Of a stretch of DNA of 64,000 bases, positions 53,589 through 64,000 are shown in pieces (position 1 is the first letter of the stretch; every line of letters starts with the position of its first letter). The stretch lies in the NCBI GenBank assembly GCA_947631935.1, contig CANRNG010000002.1, positions 1 through 64,000 of the forward strand, written 5' to 3'. The notes under the pieces were generated by a model. That model did no database searches. It was not told where the DNA came from and was given only the letters and a program-made list of their open reading frames with translations. A program made the position numbers and the translations under genes. This DNA comes from an uncultured Erysipelothrix sp. GTDB lineage: Bacteria > Bacillota_I > Bacilli_A > Erysipelotrichales > Erysipelotrichaceae.

Positions 53589-54340
53589 AATCGCTCAACC
53601 TTCGTTTCAATTTCACTGATTAATGCATTCTTAATCATCCCATCTTCAATGTCTTCTGTAATGGGTAAAAGATAGCCCCTCAAAATAAGACGATAGGCAT
53701 CTTTTTCTTTAATGCCCCGACTCATCAGATAATACAAATGTTCAATATTGGGGCGTCCGACACTGGCTGCGTGGGATGCAGCCACATCATTTTCATCAAT
53801 TAATAATTTGGGATACACAATCGCATTGGATTTTTCACCCAAGTTTAAGACACGGGTCATTTGGTGGGTTTCACTTTGAGAATACCCTTTTTCAATTTGC
53901 CCTGTTACTTCCATTTTAAATTTGGTGTCCCTTAATACAATGGCATGGTTATTCAGAGTCGCTTTAGTTCCCTTTGCTAAGTGGTGTGCCTTCATATCCC
54001 ATAACAATCCACCGGATACTAAGGATGCACCCTTAACATGCAAGGAACTTTCTGCACCCACCATTTCGAAACTTGTGGATTTAGTATGAAATCCTTCCGT
54101 TAATTCCGCATAAGCCAATTTTAAAGAGACGTGATCTTTTAATACTACGACCTCTTCAACTTCCAACTTTGTATCGGATTGGTTGACCCAAAGCACATTC
54201 CAATTTGAATAAGGTTCAAAGATAAGTTTGAAATTAAGTTTGCCCTTCCCTTTAACCAAGAAAACGCAGGACCCTTCTGTGTTTTTATCAAACACATGTT
54301 CAAATTGTGTTTCTTTTGAAACATCAATCTCCTTAATCAT
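53585..54340 (-). CDS. sufD: Fe-S cluster assembly protein SufD
   Basis: ASHAASVGRPNIEHLYYLMSRGIKEKDAYRLILRGYLLPI; between sufS and sufC. Confidence 0.88.
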   Translation of the reverse strand: MIKEIDVSKETQFEHVFDKNTEGSCVFLVKGKGKLNFKLIFEPYSNWNVLWVNQSDTKLEVEEVVVLKDHVSLKLAYAELTEGFHTKSTSFEMVGAESSLHVKGASLVSGGLLWDMKAHHLAKGTKATLNNHAIVLRDTKFKMEVTGQIEKGYSQSETHQMTRVLNLGEKSNAIVYPKLLIDENDVAASHAASVGRPNIEHLYYLMSRGIKEKDAYRLILRGYLLPITEDIEDGMIKNALISEIETKVERL

Positions 54341-55154
54341 GGGTATCTCCAAGTGCCTCTTTGAGTACACTTGAGGCAATTGATTCTGGTCTTTTCTCAA
54401 CTTTCTCATCCGCACGCTTGGCATCAATCCAATCATAACCTTCTTGGTCAATCTTTCGCACCAATGAAGCATCAGAACTCAATACAATTTTTCCATCTAT
54501 CATAATATGCGTATGGGTGGGTTCAATAAATTCAAAGAATCTTTCGTAATGAGATACCACCATCAGACCCATTTGACGCTCGTTTTGGGCTTCTTTCAAT
54601 ACATTCGCAACAATATGAAGCGCATCAATATCCAAACCCGAATCAATTTCGTCCAACATCGCAAAATGAGGGTTGAGCATCAAGAGTTGTAATATTTCAT
54701 TACGCTTCTTTTCTCCCCCGCTGAATCCTTCATTTAAAAATCGATGTGCCAAATCTGGTTTCATTCTTAATTTTTCTAAATTTGATTCCATTGATTTCAC
54801 AAAATCATACAAACCAACCGGCGTTTCACGCCTTGCGTTAATGGCTGATTTTAGAAAGTCTGAATTCGTTACGCCAGATACTTCTTGAGGATACTGCATC
54901 CCTAAAAATAGACCTGCCCTACTTCTTTCATCCACTTCCATCTCAAGCACATCTTCACCATCAAATGTAATGCTGCCTTCGGTGACTTCATAACGCGGAT
55001 GACCCATAATGGTCGATAAAAGTGTTGACTTTCCATTCCCATTGGGTCCCATAATCGCATGAATTTCATGGGAGTTAATTTCCAAATCAATGCCCTTTAA
55101 AATTTCTTTATCATCTATCGAAACGTGTAGATTTTTAATTGTTAATTTATGCAT
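54333..55154 (-). CDS. sufC: Fe-S cluster assembly ATPase SufC
   Basis: GPNGNGKSTLLSTIMGHPRYEVTEG, FSGGEKKRNEILQ. Confidence 0.96.
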   Translation of the reverse strand: MHKLTIKNLHVSIDDKEILKGIDLEINSHEIHAIMGPNGNGKSTLLSTIMGHPRYEVTEGSITFDGEDVLEMEVDERSRAGLFLGMQYPQEVSGVTNSDFLKSAINARRETPVGLYDFVKSMESNLEKLRMKPDLAHRFLNEGFSGGEKKRNEILQLLMLNPHFAMLDEIDSGLDIDALHIVANVLKEAQNERQMGLMVVSHYERFFEFIEPTHTHIMIDGKIVLSSDASLVRKIDQEGYDWIDAKRADEKVEKRPESIASSVLKEALGDTHD

Positions 55155-55273
55155 TCTATCACCTCATTACCCTTCGTATAATTATAGCATATAATGAGAA
55201 CTTAAAAAATAATGAAGCGTGTTGAACTTATCATTAAAATCAACTATAATAGACTAGACTCAAGGAGGATATT

Positions 55274-56248
55274 ATGCTTGAACAATTAAAAAAGAACTGG
55301 TTTGTTCTCGTGGTGGCTGCAATCTTATTGATAGCAAGTGGCGTATATGTAGTCGACCAAACAAAATCAGTAGTTAAAGGAAAAAAGGTAGATGGAGAAC
55401 AAGTTGTCTTCAGTATCGCCGGCCATAACTTCATGGCAAAAGACTACCAAGAAAGCTTGGATTCACTCTTAGGTGATTCAGCGCTTTACCAACTTTTTGA
55501 AAAAGAATTATTAACGAATTTAAGTATTTCTGAAGATGAGGCTGTGGATGCCAAATTACGCGCAGAAACGTACCTCAACAGTGTTAAACAATCTCAAGGT
55601 TCTAAAGGTCTTTCAAAATTGGATAGCGACCTTAAAGCACTTGGATATGATGGCACCGATTCACTTGCGCAATACTTTGAAAACATCACAAAGTATGAAA
55701 ACTTGGTTAAAGATTACTTTATGACTAACTATGACACACTCTTCAAAGACTATGTCGAAGAGAAGCAACCCAGATTGGTGAAACATATCTTGGTAAGCAT
55801 TGCTGATCCTGATAACTTAACTGAAGCAGAAACAGCTAAAATCGAACGTATCGAACAAGCTTTGGCTGATGGAAAAGCATTTGAAGAAGTCGCATTGTCA
55901 GAATCTGATGATACCAGCTCAGCAAAAAATGGCGGTTCATTGGGTGTTGTAGATGCAGATGCCAATTTGGTTGAATCTTTCTTAGATACAATGTTAACAC
56001 TCAACGCCGGCGAACAAAGCGGTTGGGTAGATTCAGATTATGGTAAACATTTAATTTATGTATCAGAAACAGATTTCGAAAAATTACTTAAGGACTCCGA
56101 CTATTTTACAGAATTAACCGAACTCAACGCAACTGAAGTAGGCAATGCCATTTGGGAAGCTGCTTCATCACTGGACATCAAGTTCATTGATCCTGAAGTT
56201 GAAAATAAAATTAAATCATTCTTAGGCATTGACAAGGAGGAAGCTTAA
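55274..56248 (+). CDS. PrsA-like membrane-anchored parvulin peptidyl-prolyl isomerase
   Basis: N-terminal TM; parvulin RLVKHILVSIADPDN...GGSLGVVDADANLVESFLDTMLTLNAGEQSGWV. Confidence 0.8.
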   Translation: MLEQLKKNWFVLVVAAILLIASGVYVVDQTKSVVKGKKVDGEQVVFSIAGHNFMAKDYQESLDSLLGDSALYQLFEKELLTNLSISEDEAVDAKLRAETYLNSVKQSQGSKGLSKLDSDLKALGYDGTDSLAQYFENITKYENLVKDYFMTNYDTLFKDYVEEKQPRLVKHILVSIADPDNLTEAETAKIERIEQALADGKAFEEVALSESDDTSSAKNGGSLGVVDADANLVESFLDTMLTLNAGEQSGWVDSDYGKHLIYVSETDFEKLLKDSDYFTELTELNATEVGNAIWEAASSLDIKFIDPEVENKIKSFLGIDKEEA

Positions 56249-57102
56249 TGAAAAAGATACTCCTAATCACAACACTTTTACTCACTCTGGTTGGATGTGC
56301 CAGCGCATCCATTGAAGCCCCTTCAAATAACGAACTCTTCTCAATTAATGGAAAAGTTTATACAGAAGCAGATGTCTTTAACTCCATGCACTTAAGTACG
56401 GGTGCACTACAGGTCGTTCGACTTGAAGCACAATCCGTACTACTAAACACATTGGTAGAAGAAGACAGCAATTTCCAAACACAATTGGATGAAATGTTGG
56501 CTGAAGTTAAAGAAAGCATTGGTGATAACTTCGATATTTTCTTGAAAGAAAACGGATTTGAAACTGAAGCACAATATGTTGACGAAATTTTGAAAGACAG
56601 TGTTAAATTAAATATTCTTTTAGCACAAGTAATGTCAGATGATTATGAAGCACTTAAAGTAAAAAGACCCCGCGAGGTTCGTATTGTTGAATTGGACGCA
56701 GATAAAGCAGAAGCTGCTCTAGCAGCTGCCAAATCTGGAACATCTCTAGAAGATGTAGCCGAAGAATTTGGTCGTACAGCAGCTACAAACCGTGGTAATA
56801 TCACTTTAGTCAGTGAACTCTCCACCCTTGACACTGGACCTTTAAACGTTTTATTAAACGCTACAGAGGTAGGATTGTTTGAAGAGATTATTCCAGCTTC
56901 AACTGGTTCTGTTAAATACTTAGTAGAAGTGGTTAACTTGGATGCAGATGCAATTAAAGATGCCGCTATCGAAGTATTCGCTCAAGACCAAACCCTTTCC
57001 AATCAATATTTGTCTGAACTCTTTATCAAACATGAATTCAAATTGTATGATCAATCACTGAAAGACCGTTTCAAAGAAAATTATCCAGACTATATTAAGT
57101 AA
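56248..57102 (+). CDS. PrsA-like lipoprotein with degenerate parvulin region
   Basis: Lipobox LTLVGC; stop/start overlap TAATG with upstream gene; weak parvulin-like fold pattern. Confidence 0.65.
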   Translation: MKKILLITTLLLTLVGCASASIEAPSNNELFSINGKVYTEADVFNSMHLSTGALQVVRLEAQSVLLNTLVEEDSNFQTQLDEMLAEVKESIGDNFDIFLKENGFETEAQYVDEILKDSVKLNILLAQVMSDDYEALKVKRPREVRIVELDADKAEAALAAAKSGTSLEDVAEEFGRTAATNRGNITLVSELSTLDTGPLNVLLNATEVGLFEEIIPASTGSVKYLVEVVNLDADAIKDAAIEVFAQDQTLSNQYLSELFIKHEFKLYDQSLKDRFKENYPDYIK

Positions 57103-57124
57103 AAAGACGCTACAATCAAAAGCG

Positions 57125-57237
57125 TAAACAAACCCCCATTATTTCTGATTACTAGAAACATGGGGGTTTTATTATTAGTTGATACTTTCAATTAATTCAT
57201 ACAAAAATAAAGGTACTCAGTTATATATGCATCTTGA
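57125..57237 (+). repeat. 113-bp direct repeat, copy 1 (contains terminator hairpin)
   Basis: taaacaaacccccat tatttctgattactagaaac atgggggtttta...gatactttcaattaattcatacaaaaataa...atgcatcttga. Confidence 0.85.
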
Positions 57238-57346
57238 GACTGTTTAAATCAGTCCTTTAGTCTTTAAATTTTCTAGGATGCTAGAGTCGGTTCACATTGG
57301 AGCTTTGTTTCTAAAATCATTATCCGCTATTCAAAATCGCAAATGC

Positions 57347-57628
57347 TTACCTATAGTTTAAGGAATATATAACGTTATCGGAGTCATACGGTTCAAAATC
57401 TCCAAAGAAATCCCAAAAGTATAGTACTGTTCCTTGTGTTCTGGTGTAATAAACCTTATAACCCAGGCCTAAATATGTTTTACTGTATTCATTTTCTTTA
57501 ACTTTAATAGAAAGTAACGGGGGTTTCTCAACTGTTAGTCTTAGATAATCAATAAAAAATGCAGTAAAAGCAACGACTGTTATGCAAACCAATGTAATGA
57601 TTACATTTTTAACCCATCTATTTTTCAA
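57347..57628 (-). CDS. Small single-TM protein of unknown function
   Basis: 93 aa; ...FIDYLRLTVEKPPLLSIKVKENEYSKTYLGLGYKVYY. Confidence 0.6.
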   Translation of the reverse strand: MKNRWVKNVIITLVCITVVAFTAFFIDYLRLTVEKPPLLSIKVKENEYSKTYLGLGYKVYYTRTQGTVLYFWDFFGDFEPYDSDNVIYSLNYR

Positions 57629-57755
57629 ATTATTTTCCTTCTTTCTAATAAAACGGCGATCCGACCATCTGCTTTAGATTTACTATTATCATTCTTGAAA
57701 TATCATATTAAGAGGTAGTGATCGGTAAGGCTACAGACCACTATTCCATTTTTAA

Positions 57756-58990
57756 TCATGATCTTATAAAGTAGTATTTTTCACCAACATCAATGTTTTC
57801 CCACCCGTTTATGGCAGAACTTGTCCAAGCATTATAATTTTTAGTGTGTTGTGCAATTTTCAAGTCATATACACCCTTGTTATCCGGTGCTCCTTTTGCG
57901 GTTATGAATCCTGTATGATCAATATCACCATCTCCTCCTTTATCAACTCCAATAAAATCTCCTCTAACTGCTAGTTGCGTAAATTGACTATATTGAGAAG
58001 GTCCGCGACCTGGTCCAACACCCATATATCTCGCAAATGTACTGGATCTTATCCAACTAACTGAATGGGTGTGTACATACGATACTTGACCAGGAGGATA
58101 TCCTGAATTGCTTATCTTTCGGGTATGCCACCACCCCGAATGCTCACTCGTATGCTTAACTTGACTCACACCCGCAGCCTCTAATATTTGCGAAGTAAAA
58201 TTTGTACAATCTGATCCTGAAAAATACTGATAAGTTGGAGTATTAATTGCCTCAGCATGTTTAGCAGCATAATTAACAGCCTTAGTGATCGCCCCAGACG
58301 AAAGTCCCATTGGTGCCACCATATTCAAATCAACTCCACTAGCTTTGTCGATTTTTGCTTCTAACTGATTTCCTTGTTCAACCAAATAACTTGTCAAGGG
58401 CAATAAATAATATAAATGTAATACTTCATCGGAAACCGATGTTTCATCAAGACCCGAAGTACGTAATGTCAAGTCAGACAAACTAGAATTTTGATTATTA
58501 TCACTATTAATAAATTCTAAAAAAAACTCGATTTCATCGTTTGATTCATTGTTCTCAAAAATATCTTTAAAACTGGTTATAGAGTCAAAAAGACTGTGTT
58601 CATAGTAATATATTGAATCTGATTCACTTGCAGAATCTAAAAAACTATAATAATAATCATAGAAATTACTAGCGGTAAGATTAGTCAAATCATATTCGTA
58701 TCTTAAATATTCAAAAACATTAGGAAAAGTTTCTTTGAGACTTTTCACGGCAGCCTCTCGATTCGTAAACTCTGGATACAAATCAGATTCTAAGTTTAAA
58801 AATTGAATTTGTTTTGTAACTTGAATTTCCCCAAATTCTTGAGGGGAATAGAAGGTTTGATATAATGAATCAATCGATAATTCATCAAAATCATCATTCC
58901 AATCTGCTTAAACATTAAGAGGTAAACATAACAAAAAGAGTGTATATATTAGCACCAATTTCTTAGTTATTTTTAATAACCTATCTATAC
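57756..58990 (-). pseudogene. Secreted Amidase_6-type (putative amidase) protein interrupted by an in-frame stop after the signal peptide
   Basis: ORF 57756..58781 has SDCTNFTSQILEAAG...GWWHT...SVSW...DIDHTGFIT; upstream in frame LKITKKLVLIYTLFLLCLPLNV*ADWNDDFDELSIDSLYQTFY with TAA at 58908-58910. Confidence 0.6.
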
Positions 58991-59339
58991 TTCCTTATTT
59001 TAAAATGGTTATTTTAATATCATATACATAAGCGTTTCAAAGCAATTTATGTTACGCTGAAAAGAAACTTATAGTTTGTGAGCAATATTATCTTCGTAAC
59101 TTCGAATACTCTACCACTCTATCTCTTGCTTTAGAAATCAATTTAAATTACAAATCATAAACATGTATAACTAAAGTTTCTTTAAAACGGAATAAGATAT
59201 CGCCATTTTTCATTTTTGAAATGCACATCCGACATTTGTTCCTTTCTATCTTTATTTATGTTCTTATAAACTTTCATAAGTAACTTATAAATCTTACCTT
59301 AAGCGTATTCCTCTTTTTGCACTAATTCAAGTGTAACTT

Positions 59340-59363
59340 CATGATTTTGCTAGCAAAATCATG
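59340..59363. repeat. 24-bp perfect palindrome
   Basis: CATGATTTTGCTAGCAAAATCATG. Confidence 0.9.
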
Positions 59364-59531
59364 CTTTCATTTAAATTTTTATTAAGTAATCAATGAATTT
59401 GTTAATGAACAAACAAAATTACACAAAGTTTCGAGATCATTACAATGATCAGTCTGTAACATTACGCATAAAATCATGCATTTTATAAAATTGGAAGAAA
59501 GCTTATTTAACAGCTTATAATCTACAGATAT

Positions 59532-59644
59532 TAAACAAACCCCCATGTTTCTAGTAATCAGAAATAATGGGGGTTTTATTTTTAAATGATACTTTCAATT
59601 AATTCATACAAAAACAAGGGTATCCAGTTATACATGCATCTTGA
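59532..59644 (+). repeat. 113-bp direct repeat, copy 2 (terminator hairpin interior inverted vs copy 1)
   Basis: taaacaaacccccat gtttctagtaatcagaaata atgggggtttta...gatactttcaattaattcatacaaaaacaa...atgcatcttga. Confidence 0.85.
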
Positions 59645-59797
59645 ACATTTTTATGATATTCTTTTATCCACTAGAACCTCCTTATGTGTTGTCATCTAAA
59701 CCTTAATAATAAAACTACGCAAGTGTTGTCCAAGCATCATAAAGGGCGAGGATATTGTTTAAAAACCCTCGCCCTATGTATGAATCAGCAGTCCTTT

Positions 59798-60544
59798 TTA
59801 AAACTCTAATTCTTTATTTCTATAAACCACATAGGATACAATCAACGAACCCACCACATAAGCCAACAGTATCAATACATTTGAATCAAAGGTCATACCC
59901 TTAGACCAATTGTACATCAATTCAGAAGATGCATTGGATGGCAAGTAAGCCGATAAGTCCCCAATCACATTCACCACTTTATTCCATCTGAATAACATGG
60001 TAATCAATGAAGCAAATACTTGCGTACTCAAGATACCATAGATTGCATAAGAAGCACCCACGGATTGGACCATGAATAAGAAGATGAGTGAAAGCGATAG
60101 ATAAACCAAATTACGTAAGAACACAACCACAATTTGTGCAATTACATAGTTTAATGATGCGGTACTAACCTCAATTCCCAGAATTACTGGAATCAAATAA
60201 AGGATAACAAATAATGCTAAATATGAAATAATGGAAACCATTAAAAAGAATAAAAACTTATATAATAAATATTGAATTCTGGTGTAACCGTGTCCCAATA
60301 CAGCCTGTGCATTATGAGATTTGAGATCTGAACCATAGGTAATCGCCAACAGATACATCCCAATCACCAAGGGTGATAAAACTGTAATAATTTCAACGAG
60401 CATCAACCAAGTGTTTAAGTCCATATTATGACGCATAAAACCAAAGACAACCCCATAGACTAAGAATAATAAAATTCCTGGAACTAAGAATGTATTTTTA
60501 TTTTTTAAGAGTTTATATAAATCTGCTTTAAGTAATGCGAACAT
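59798..60544 (-). CDS. ABC-2 type transporter permease
   Basis: Six predicted TMs; overlaps the ATPase gene at 60544. Confidence 0.75.
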   Translation of the reverse strand: MFALLKADLYKLLKNKNTFLVPGILLFLVYGVVFGFMRHNMDLNTWLMLVEIITVLSPLVIGMYLLAITYGSDLKSHNAQAVLGHGYTRIQYLLYKFLFFLMVSIISYLALFVILYLIPVILGIEVSTASLNYVIAQIVVVFLRNLVYLSLSLIFLFMVQSVGASYAIYGILSTQVFASLITMLFRWNKVVNVIGDLSAYLPSNASSELMYNWSKGMTFDSNVLILLAYVVGSLIVSYVVYRNKELEF

Positions 60545-61434
60545 TAGCGAATGCCTCCTTCAGTGAGTGAGAAATAAAATTCCTCAAGGTTTTGTCCCGT
60601 AAATTGTGCTTCTTTGACTGATACATCCGCTAAGATTAATGCTTTTAACAAACTGGGTGAATTTGTAATGTTGGATAAATAGTAAATACCCTCATTTTCA
60701 CGATACTCAATTTCTTTTTTATTTAAATATGTTACTAAAGCTTCCGGTGTATCTGTATTGATTTTATAGGTTTGGTGCATGTTATGTATATCTTCTCGCG
60801 AAATCTCAACCAACATTTTTCCATTGTCAATCATCCCAAAACGATCTGCAATCAAACTCAACTCATTCAAGATATGAGATGAAATGAGTAAGGTCATGCC
60901 ATAATCCGTATTCAATCTCTTAATCAAATTTCGGACATCCACAATACCTTGAGGATCCAATCCATTAATGGGTTCATCCAAAATAACAAACTTCGGACTC
61001 CCCATAATCGCATTCGCAATCCCCAACCGTTGTTTCATCCCCATTGAAAATGATTTAAACTTCTTATCGACTTGATCCAATCCAACAATTTTCAAGACAC
61101 GATCCACTTCAGATTTATCTTCAATCCCTTTTAGCTTTCTAAAATACTCAAGATTGTCTTTCGCATTCATATAACCATAGAAATGCGGTGAAATGTAAAA
61201 TCCAACTTCTTGTCTAGAAACCTTCAAATCTTGAGTACCCATAAGTTCAATACTACCCTGTTGGTATTCAGATAATCCCAGTATTTGTTTGAACAACGTG
61301 GTTTTACCTGCCCCATTTTTTCCAATCAATCCATAGATATCTCCCTCATGAATGGTCATACTAACATTTTCTAATGCTTTAAATTTACCATAAAACTTAT
61401 TTAAACCCTGAATTTTCAGTGTTTCTTTTGCCAT
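60544..61434 (-). CDS. ABC transporter ATP-binding protein (BcrA-like)
   Basis: GKNGAGKTTLFKQILGL, FSMGMKQRLGIANAIMG, ILDEPINGLDPQG. Confidence 0.88.
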   Translation of the reverse strand: MAKETLKIQGLNKFYGKFKALENVSMTIHEGDIYGLIGKNGAGKTTLFKQILGLSEYQQGSIELMGTQDLKVSRQEVGFYISPHFYGYMNAKDNLEYFRKLKGIEDKSEVDRVLKIVGLDQVDKKFKSFSMGMKQRLGIANAIMGSPKFVILDEPINGLDPQGIVDVRNLIKRLNTDYGMTLLISSHILNELSLIADRFGMIDNGKMLVEISREDIHNMHQTYKINTDTPEALVTYLNKKEIEYRENEGIYYLSNITNSPSLLKALILADVSVKEAQFTGQNLEEFYFSLTEGGIR

Positions 61435-61530
61435 CTTAAACGCCTCCTTGTTTCACTGTACTATGATAATAGCACAGTGCATTTAATTTGTAAAGTATGA
61501 TACAATATATATATAAAAATGGAGGTATTT

Positions 61531-61929
61531 ATGGATAACTTATTTATGAAAATTATTGATCGAGAAATTCCCGCAAAGATTATTTATGAAGATGAAGATG
61601 TTTTGGCATTTTTAGACATTGCCCAGAACACCAAAGGTCATACATTGGTTGTACCAAAGAAAGAAACAGCATCCGTTTTAACTGCCGATGCTGAAACCAT
61701 TACCCTGGTCAATTTGGCTGTACAAAAAATTGCTCAAAAATTGGTTAAAATCTTTGATGCTAAAGGGGTCAACATTCTTTCCAATGCGAATCCTGTTGCG
61801 GGTCAGACTGTCTTTCATTATCATGTTCATGTGATACCGCGTTATCATGAGAAAGAGTTGGAGTTTAAAACTCAAAATACAAATTATAATCTTGATGAGA
61901 TTTATCAAACGATTATAGATAGCATGTAA
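61531..61929 (+). CDS. HIT family protein
   Basis: MKIIDREIPAKIIYEDEDVLAFLDI, HYHVHVIPRY histidine triad. Confidence 0.93.
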   Translation: MDNLFMKIIDREIPAKIIYEDEDVLAFLDIAQNTKGHTLVVPKKETASVLTADAETITLVNLAVQKIAQKLVKIFDAKGVNILSNANPVAGQTVFHYHVHVIPRYHEKELEFKTQNTNYNLDEIYQTIIDSM

Positions 61930-61955
61930 AAAGGTGTTCCGGATGGAACACCTTT
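61930..61955. terminator. Terminator between HIT and YcxB-like genes
   Basis: AAAGGTGTTCC ggat GGAACACCTTT. Confidence 0.7.
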
Positions 61956-61958
61956 CTT

Positions 61959-62462
61959 CTATTTTAAAGCCGTTAAGATGGCTTCAGTATGGTAACCAGT
62001 ATTTCTATTCGCAATTAAGATTGCTTGTACACTGCTGATATAAACATAAATTACATCACCATTGACCACGATATCTTGTATCACGGATTTCGCAATCACC
62101 TCTTGATTATGTCCATCATGAATTATGATGATATCATCTAAAATTTCAAGATTTTTTTGACCTAAGCGTGCACGATTGTCCATTCGCCCTAGACTCACCT
62201 TAATTTCTTTTGATAAGAGTTTTCGGTGACGTTTATTAAAGGGAATCGTCCAATAGGCATAAAACCCAAGGGCTATCACCAACCATAAGTAAACAGATTG
62301 TTTAAAGATGCGCGTTCCTATCAAAACAATGACAGGCATGAAGACTGCTGGAATAACATATCGTAACCACAGACTTTGTTTCTTATAACTCTCAGATGAT
62401 TGATGATGATAGACTGAAAAATCAATATAGTCTTTTTCAGTTAAATCGTAATTAAGCTTCAT
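61959..62462 (-). CDS. YcxB-like two-TM membrane protein
   Basis: [23 protein letters not shown], two TMs, C-terminal YcxB-like region. Confidence 0.6.
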   Translation of the reverse strand: MKLNYDLTEKDYIDFSVYHHQSSESYKKQSLWLRYVIPAVFMPVIVLIGTRIFKQSVYLWLVIALGFYAYWTIPFNKRHRKLLSKEIKVSLGRMDNRARLGQKNLEILDDIIIIHDGHNQEVIAKSVIQDIVVNGDVIYVYISSVQAILIANRNTGYHTEAILTALK

Positions 62463-64000
62463 TTTCTTCTTTTTTAGGGCGTTCAATTAAAGCTTTACGA
62501 GATACGTTGACACGACCTCTATCGTCGATTTCAGTTACTTTAACCTTAACGATATCGTTTAGGTTTAAGACATCTTCAACTTTTTCAATTCGATCATGGT
62601 CAATTTTTGAAATATGAAGTAAACCATCTGTTCCCTTAAAGAGTTCAACAAAGGCACCAAATTTCTCAATTCTTACCACTTTTGCATCATAAATTTCGCC
62701 TACTTTGGCTTCTCTTACAATGTTTTCAATCATTTCTTTGGCTTTGTTAATCATAGCGCGATCATCGTGATAAATAACAACACGACCATCGTCTTCGATA
62801 TCAATCTTAACATTGCCACTTTCTTCAATGATTTGGTTAATGATTTTACCACCAGAACCAATTACATCGCGAATCTTGTCAACAGCAATGGTAAGTTGTG
62901 CAATCTTAGGTGCATATTGACCTACGTCTTCTCTTGGTGCATCTAAAGTTGCATTCATGGTTTCCATGATTTCTGTACGTCCTTTATGTGCTTGCGCCAA
63001 TGCTTCACGTAAGATTTCTTCAGTTAATCCATCAATTTTAATATCCATTTGTAGGGCTGTAATACCATTTTTGGTTCCGGCAACTTTAAAGTCCATATCA
63101 CCAAAATGGTCTTCCATTCCTTGAATATCGGTTAGGATTGTATAATGATCTCCATATTTAACCAGTCCCATCGCAATACCACTTACTGCAGCTTTGATTG
63201 GAACACCGGCAGCCATTAAGGCTAAAGATCCAGCACAGATACTTGCTTGAGAAGAAGAACCGTTGGATTCAAGCACTTCCGCTACAAGTCTAATGGCATA
63301 TGGGAATTCCTCAACAGAGGGTAGCACATAGCTTAAGGCTCTTTCACCCAATGCACCGTGACCAATTTCACGACGACCTGGTGATCCCATTCTTCCTGTT
63401 TCACCTACTGAGTAAGGTGGGAAGTTATAATGATGCATGAAACGTTTGTTTTCAACATCACTTAAATCATCAATAATTTGAGTATCACCCATTGCACCTA
63501 AAGTTGCGACAGAGAGTACTTGTGTTTCACCACGTGTAAACATGGCACTTCCATGAACACGGGGTAATAGATCGATTTGAGCATTTAAAGGTCTCACTTC
63601 ATCAGCACGACGTCCATCAGGTCTGATTTTCTCAACTGAAATTAGACGACGCACTTCATCAGCCACAATATTGTCACAAACTTCTTTGGCATAACTGATG
63701 GCTTTCTTTTTCTCATTTTCAGTTTCATATTCTTTGTTTTCAAAGTATTCAACTGCTTTTGCTTCATAAGCATCAATGGTATTATAGCGTTCTAATTTAC
63801 CTTCAATTGCCACAGCTTTACGAAGATCACTTTCAACCAATTCACTGACTTCTTGTGTGATGGCTTCAGGGACTGTATACAATTCAATTTCTATTTTTTC
63901 TTTTCCAATTTCTTTTGCGATTGTTTCTTGGAATTCACAAAGTTGTTTGATATATTCATGACCAAACATCATGGCTTCTAAGAACTTTTCTTCGCTCACT
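62452..64000 (-). CDS. pnp: Polyribonucleotide nucleotidyltransferase (partial, N-terminus beyond window)
   Basis: [34 protein letters not shown] and S1 domains. Confidence 0.95.
   Translation of the reverse strand, partial: VSEEKFLEAMMFGHEYIKQLCEFQETIAKEIGKEKIEIELYTVPEAITQEVSELVESDLRKAVAIEGKLERYNTIDAYEAKAVEYFENKEYETENEKKKAISYAKEVCDNIVADEVRRLISVEKIRPDGRRADEVRPLNAQIDLLPRVHGSAMFTRGETQVLSVATLGAMGDTQIIDDLSDVENKRFMHHYNFPPYSVGETGRMGSPGRREIGHGALGERALSYVLPSVEEFPYAIRLVAEVLESNGSSSQASICAGSLALMAAGVPIKAAVSGIAMGLVKYGDHYTILTDIQGMEDHFGDMDFKVAGTKNGITALQMDIKIDGLTEEILREALAQAHKGRTEIMETMNATLDAPREDVGQYAPKIAQLTIAVDKIRDVIGSGGKIINQIIEESGNVKIDIEDDGRVVIYHDDRAMINKAKEMIENIVREAKVGEIYDAKVVRIEKFGAFVELFKGTDGLLHISKIDHDRIEKVEDVLNLNDIVKVKVTEIDDRGRVNVSRKALIERPKKEENEA

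Overview
AT-rich window from a Firmicutes-like chromosome, possibly Erysipelotrichia (taxonomy inferred only from gene content and order). Most of it is a minus-strand housekeeping backbone: recJ / SecDF-like / ComN-like; a short dcw cluster (mraZ-rsmH-ftsL-pbp-mraY-murD); murJ-murB-rpmF-DUF177; dprA-topA-trmFO-xerC; rnhB-rbgA-lepB-rplS; ffh; thiI-nifS-ezrA; asd; a polar amino-acid ABC transporter; nagA/nagB; tyrS; sufC-D-S-U-B; a tandem PrsA-like pair; a BcrA-like ABC exporter; HIT; pnp. The main accessory locus is a plus-strand sulfur operon (CoA-disulfide reductase-rhodanese, YeeE/YedE transporter, TauCAB-like ABC importer; 28.7-34.3 kb). It lies between a decayed IS3-type remnant and a decayed RidA/IS-end remnant. 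Other points of interest: a strongly diverged SecDF-like protein found by topology and synteny; an orphan diverged CitX-CitG-like fusion upstream of tyrS; a four-unit 10-bp MraZ operator; a structured rpsD leader; a candidate small RNA with CUCC loops; and a 2.4-kb segment bounded by 113-bp direct repeats whose terminator hairpins are inverted relative to each other, carrying a secreted amidase with an in-frame stop at the signal-peptide junction. All assignments are by eye; no database search was run.
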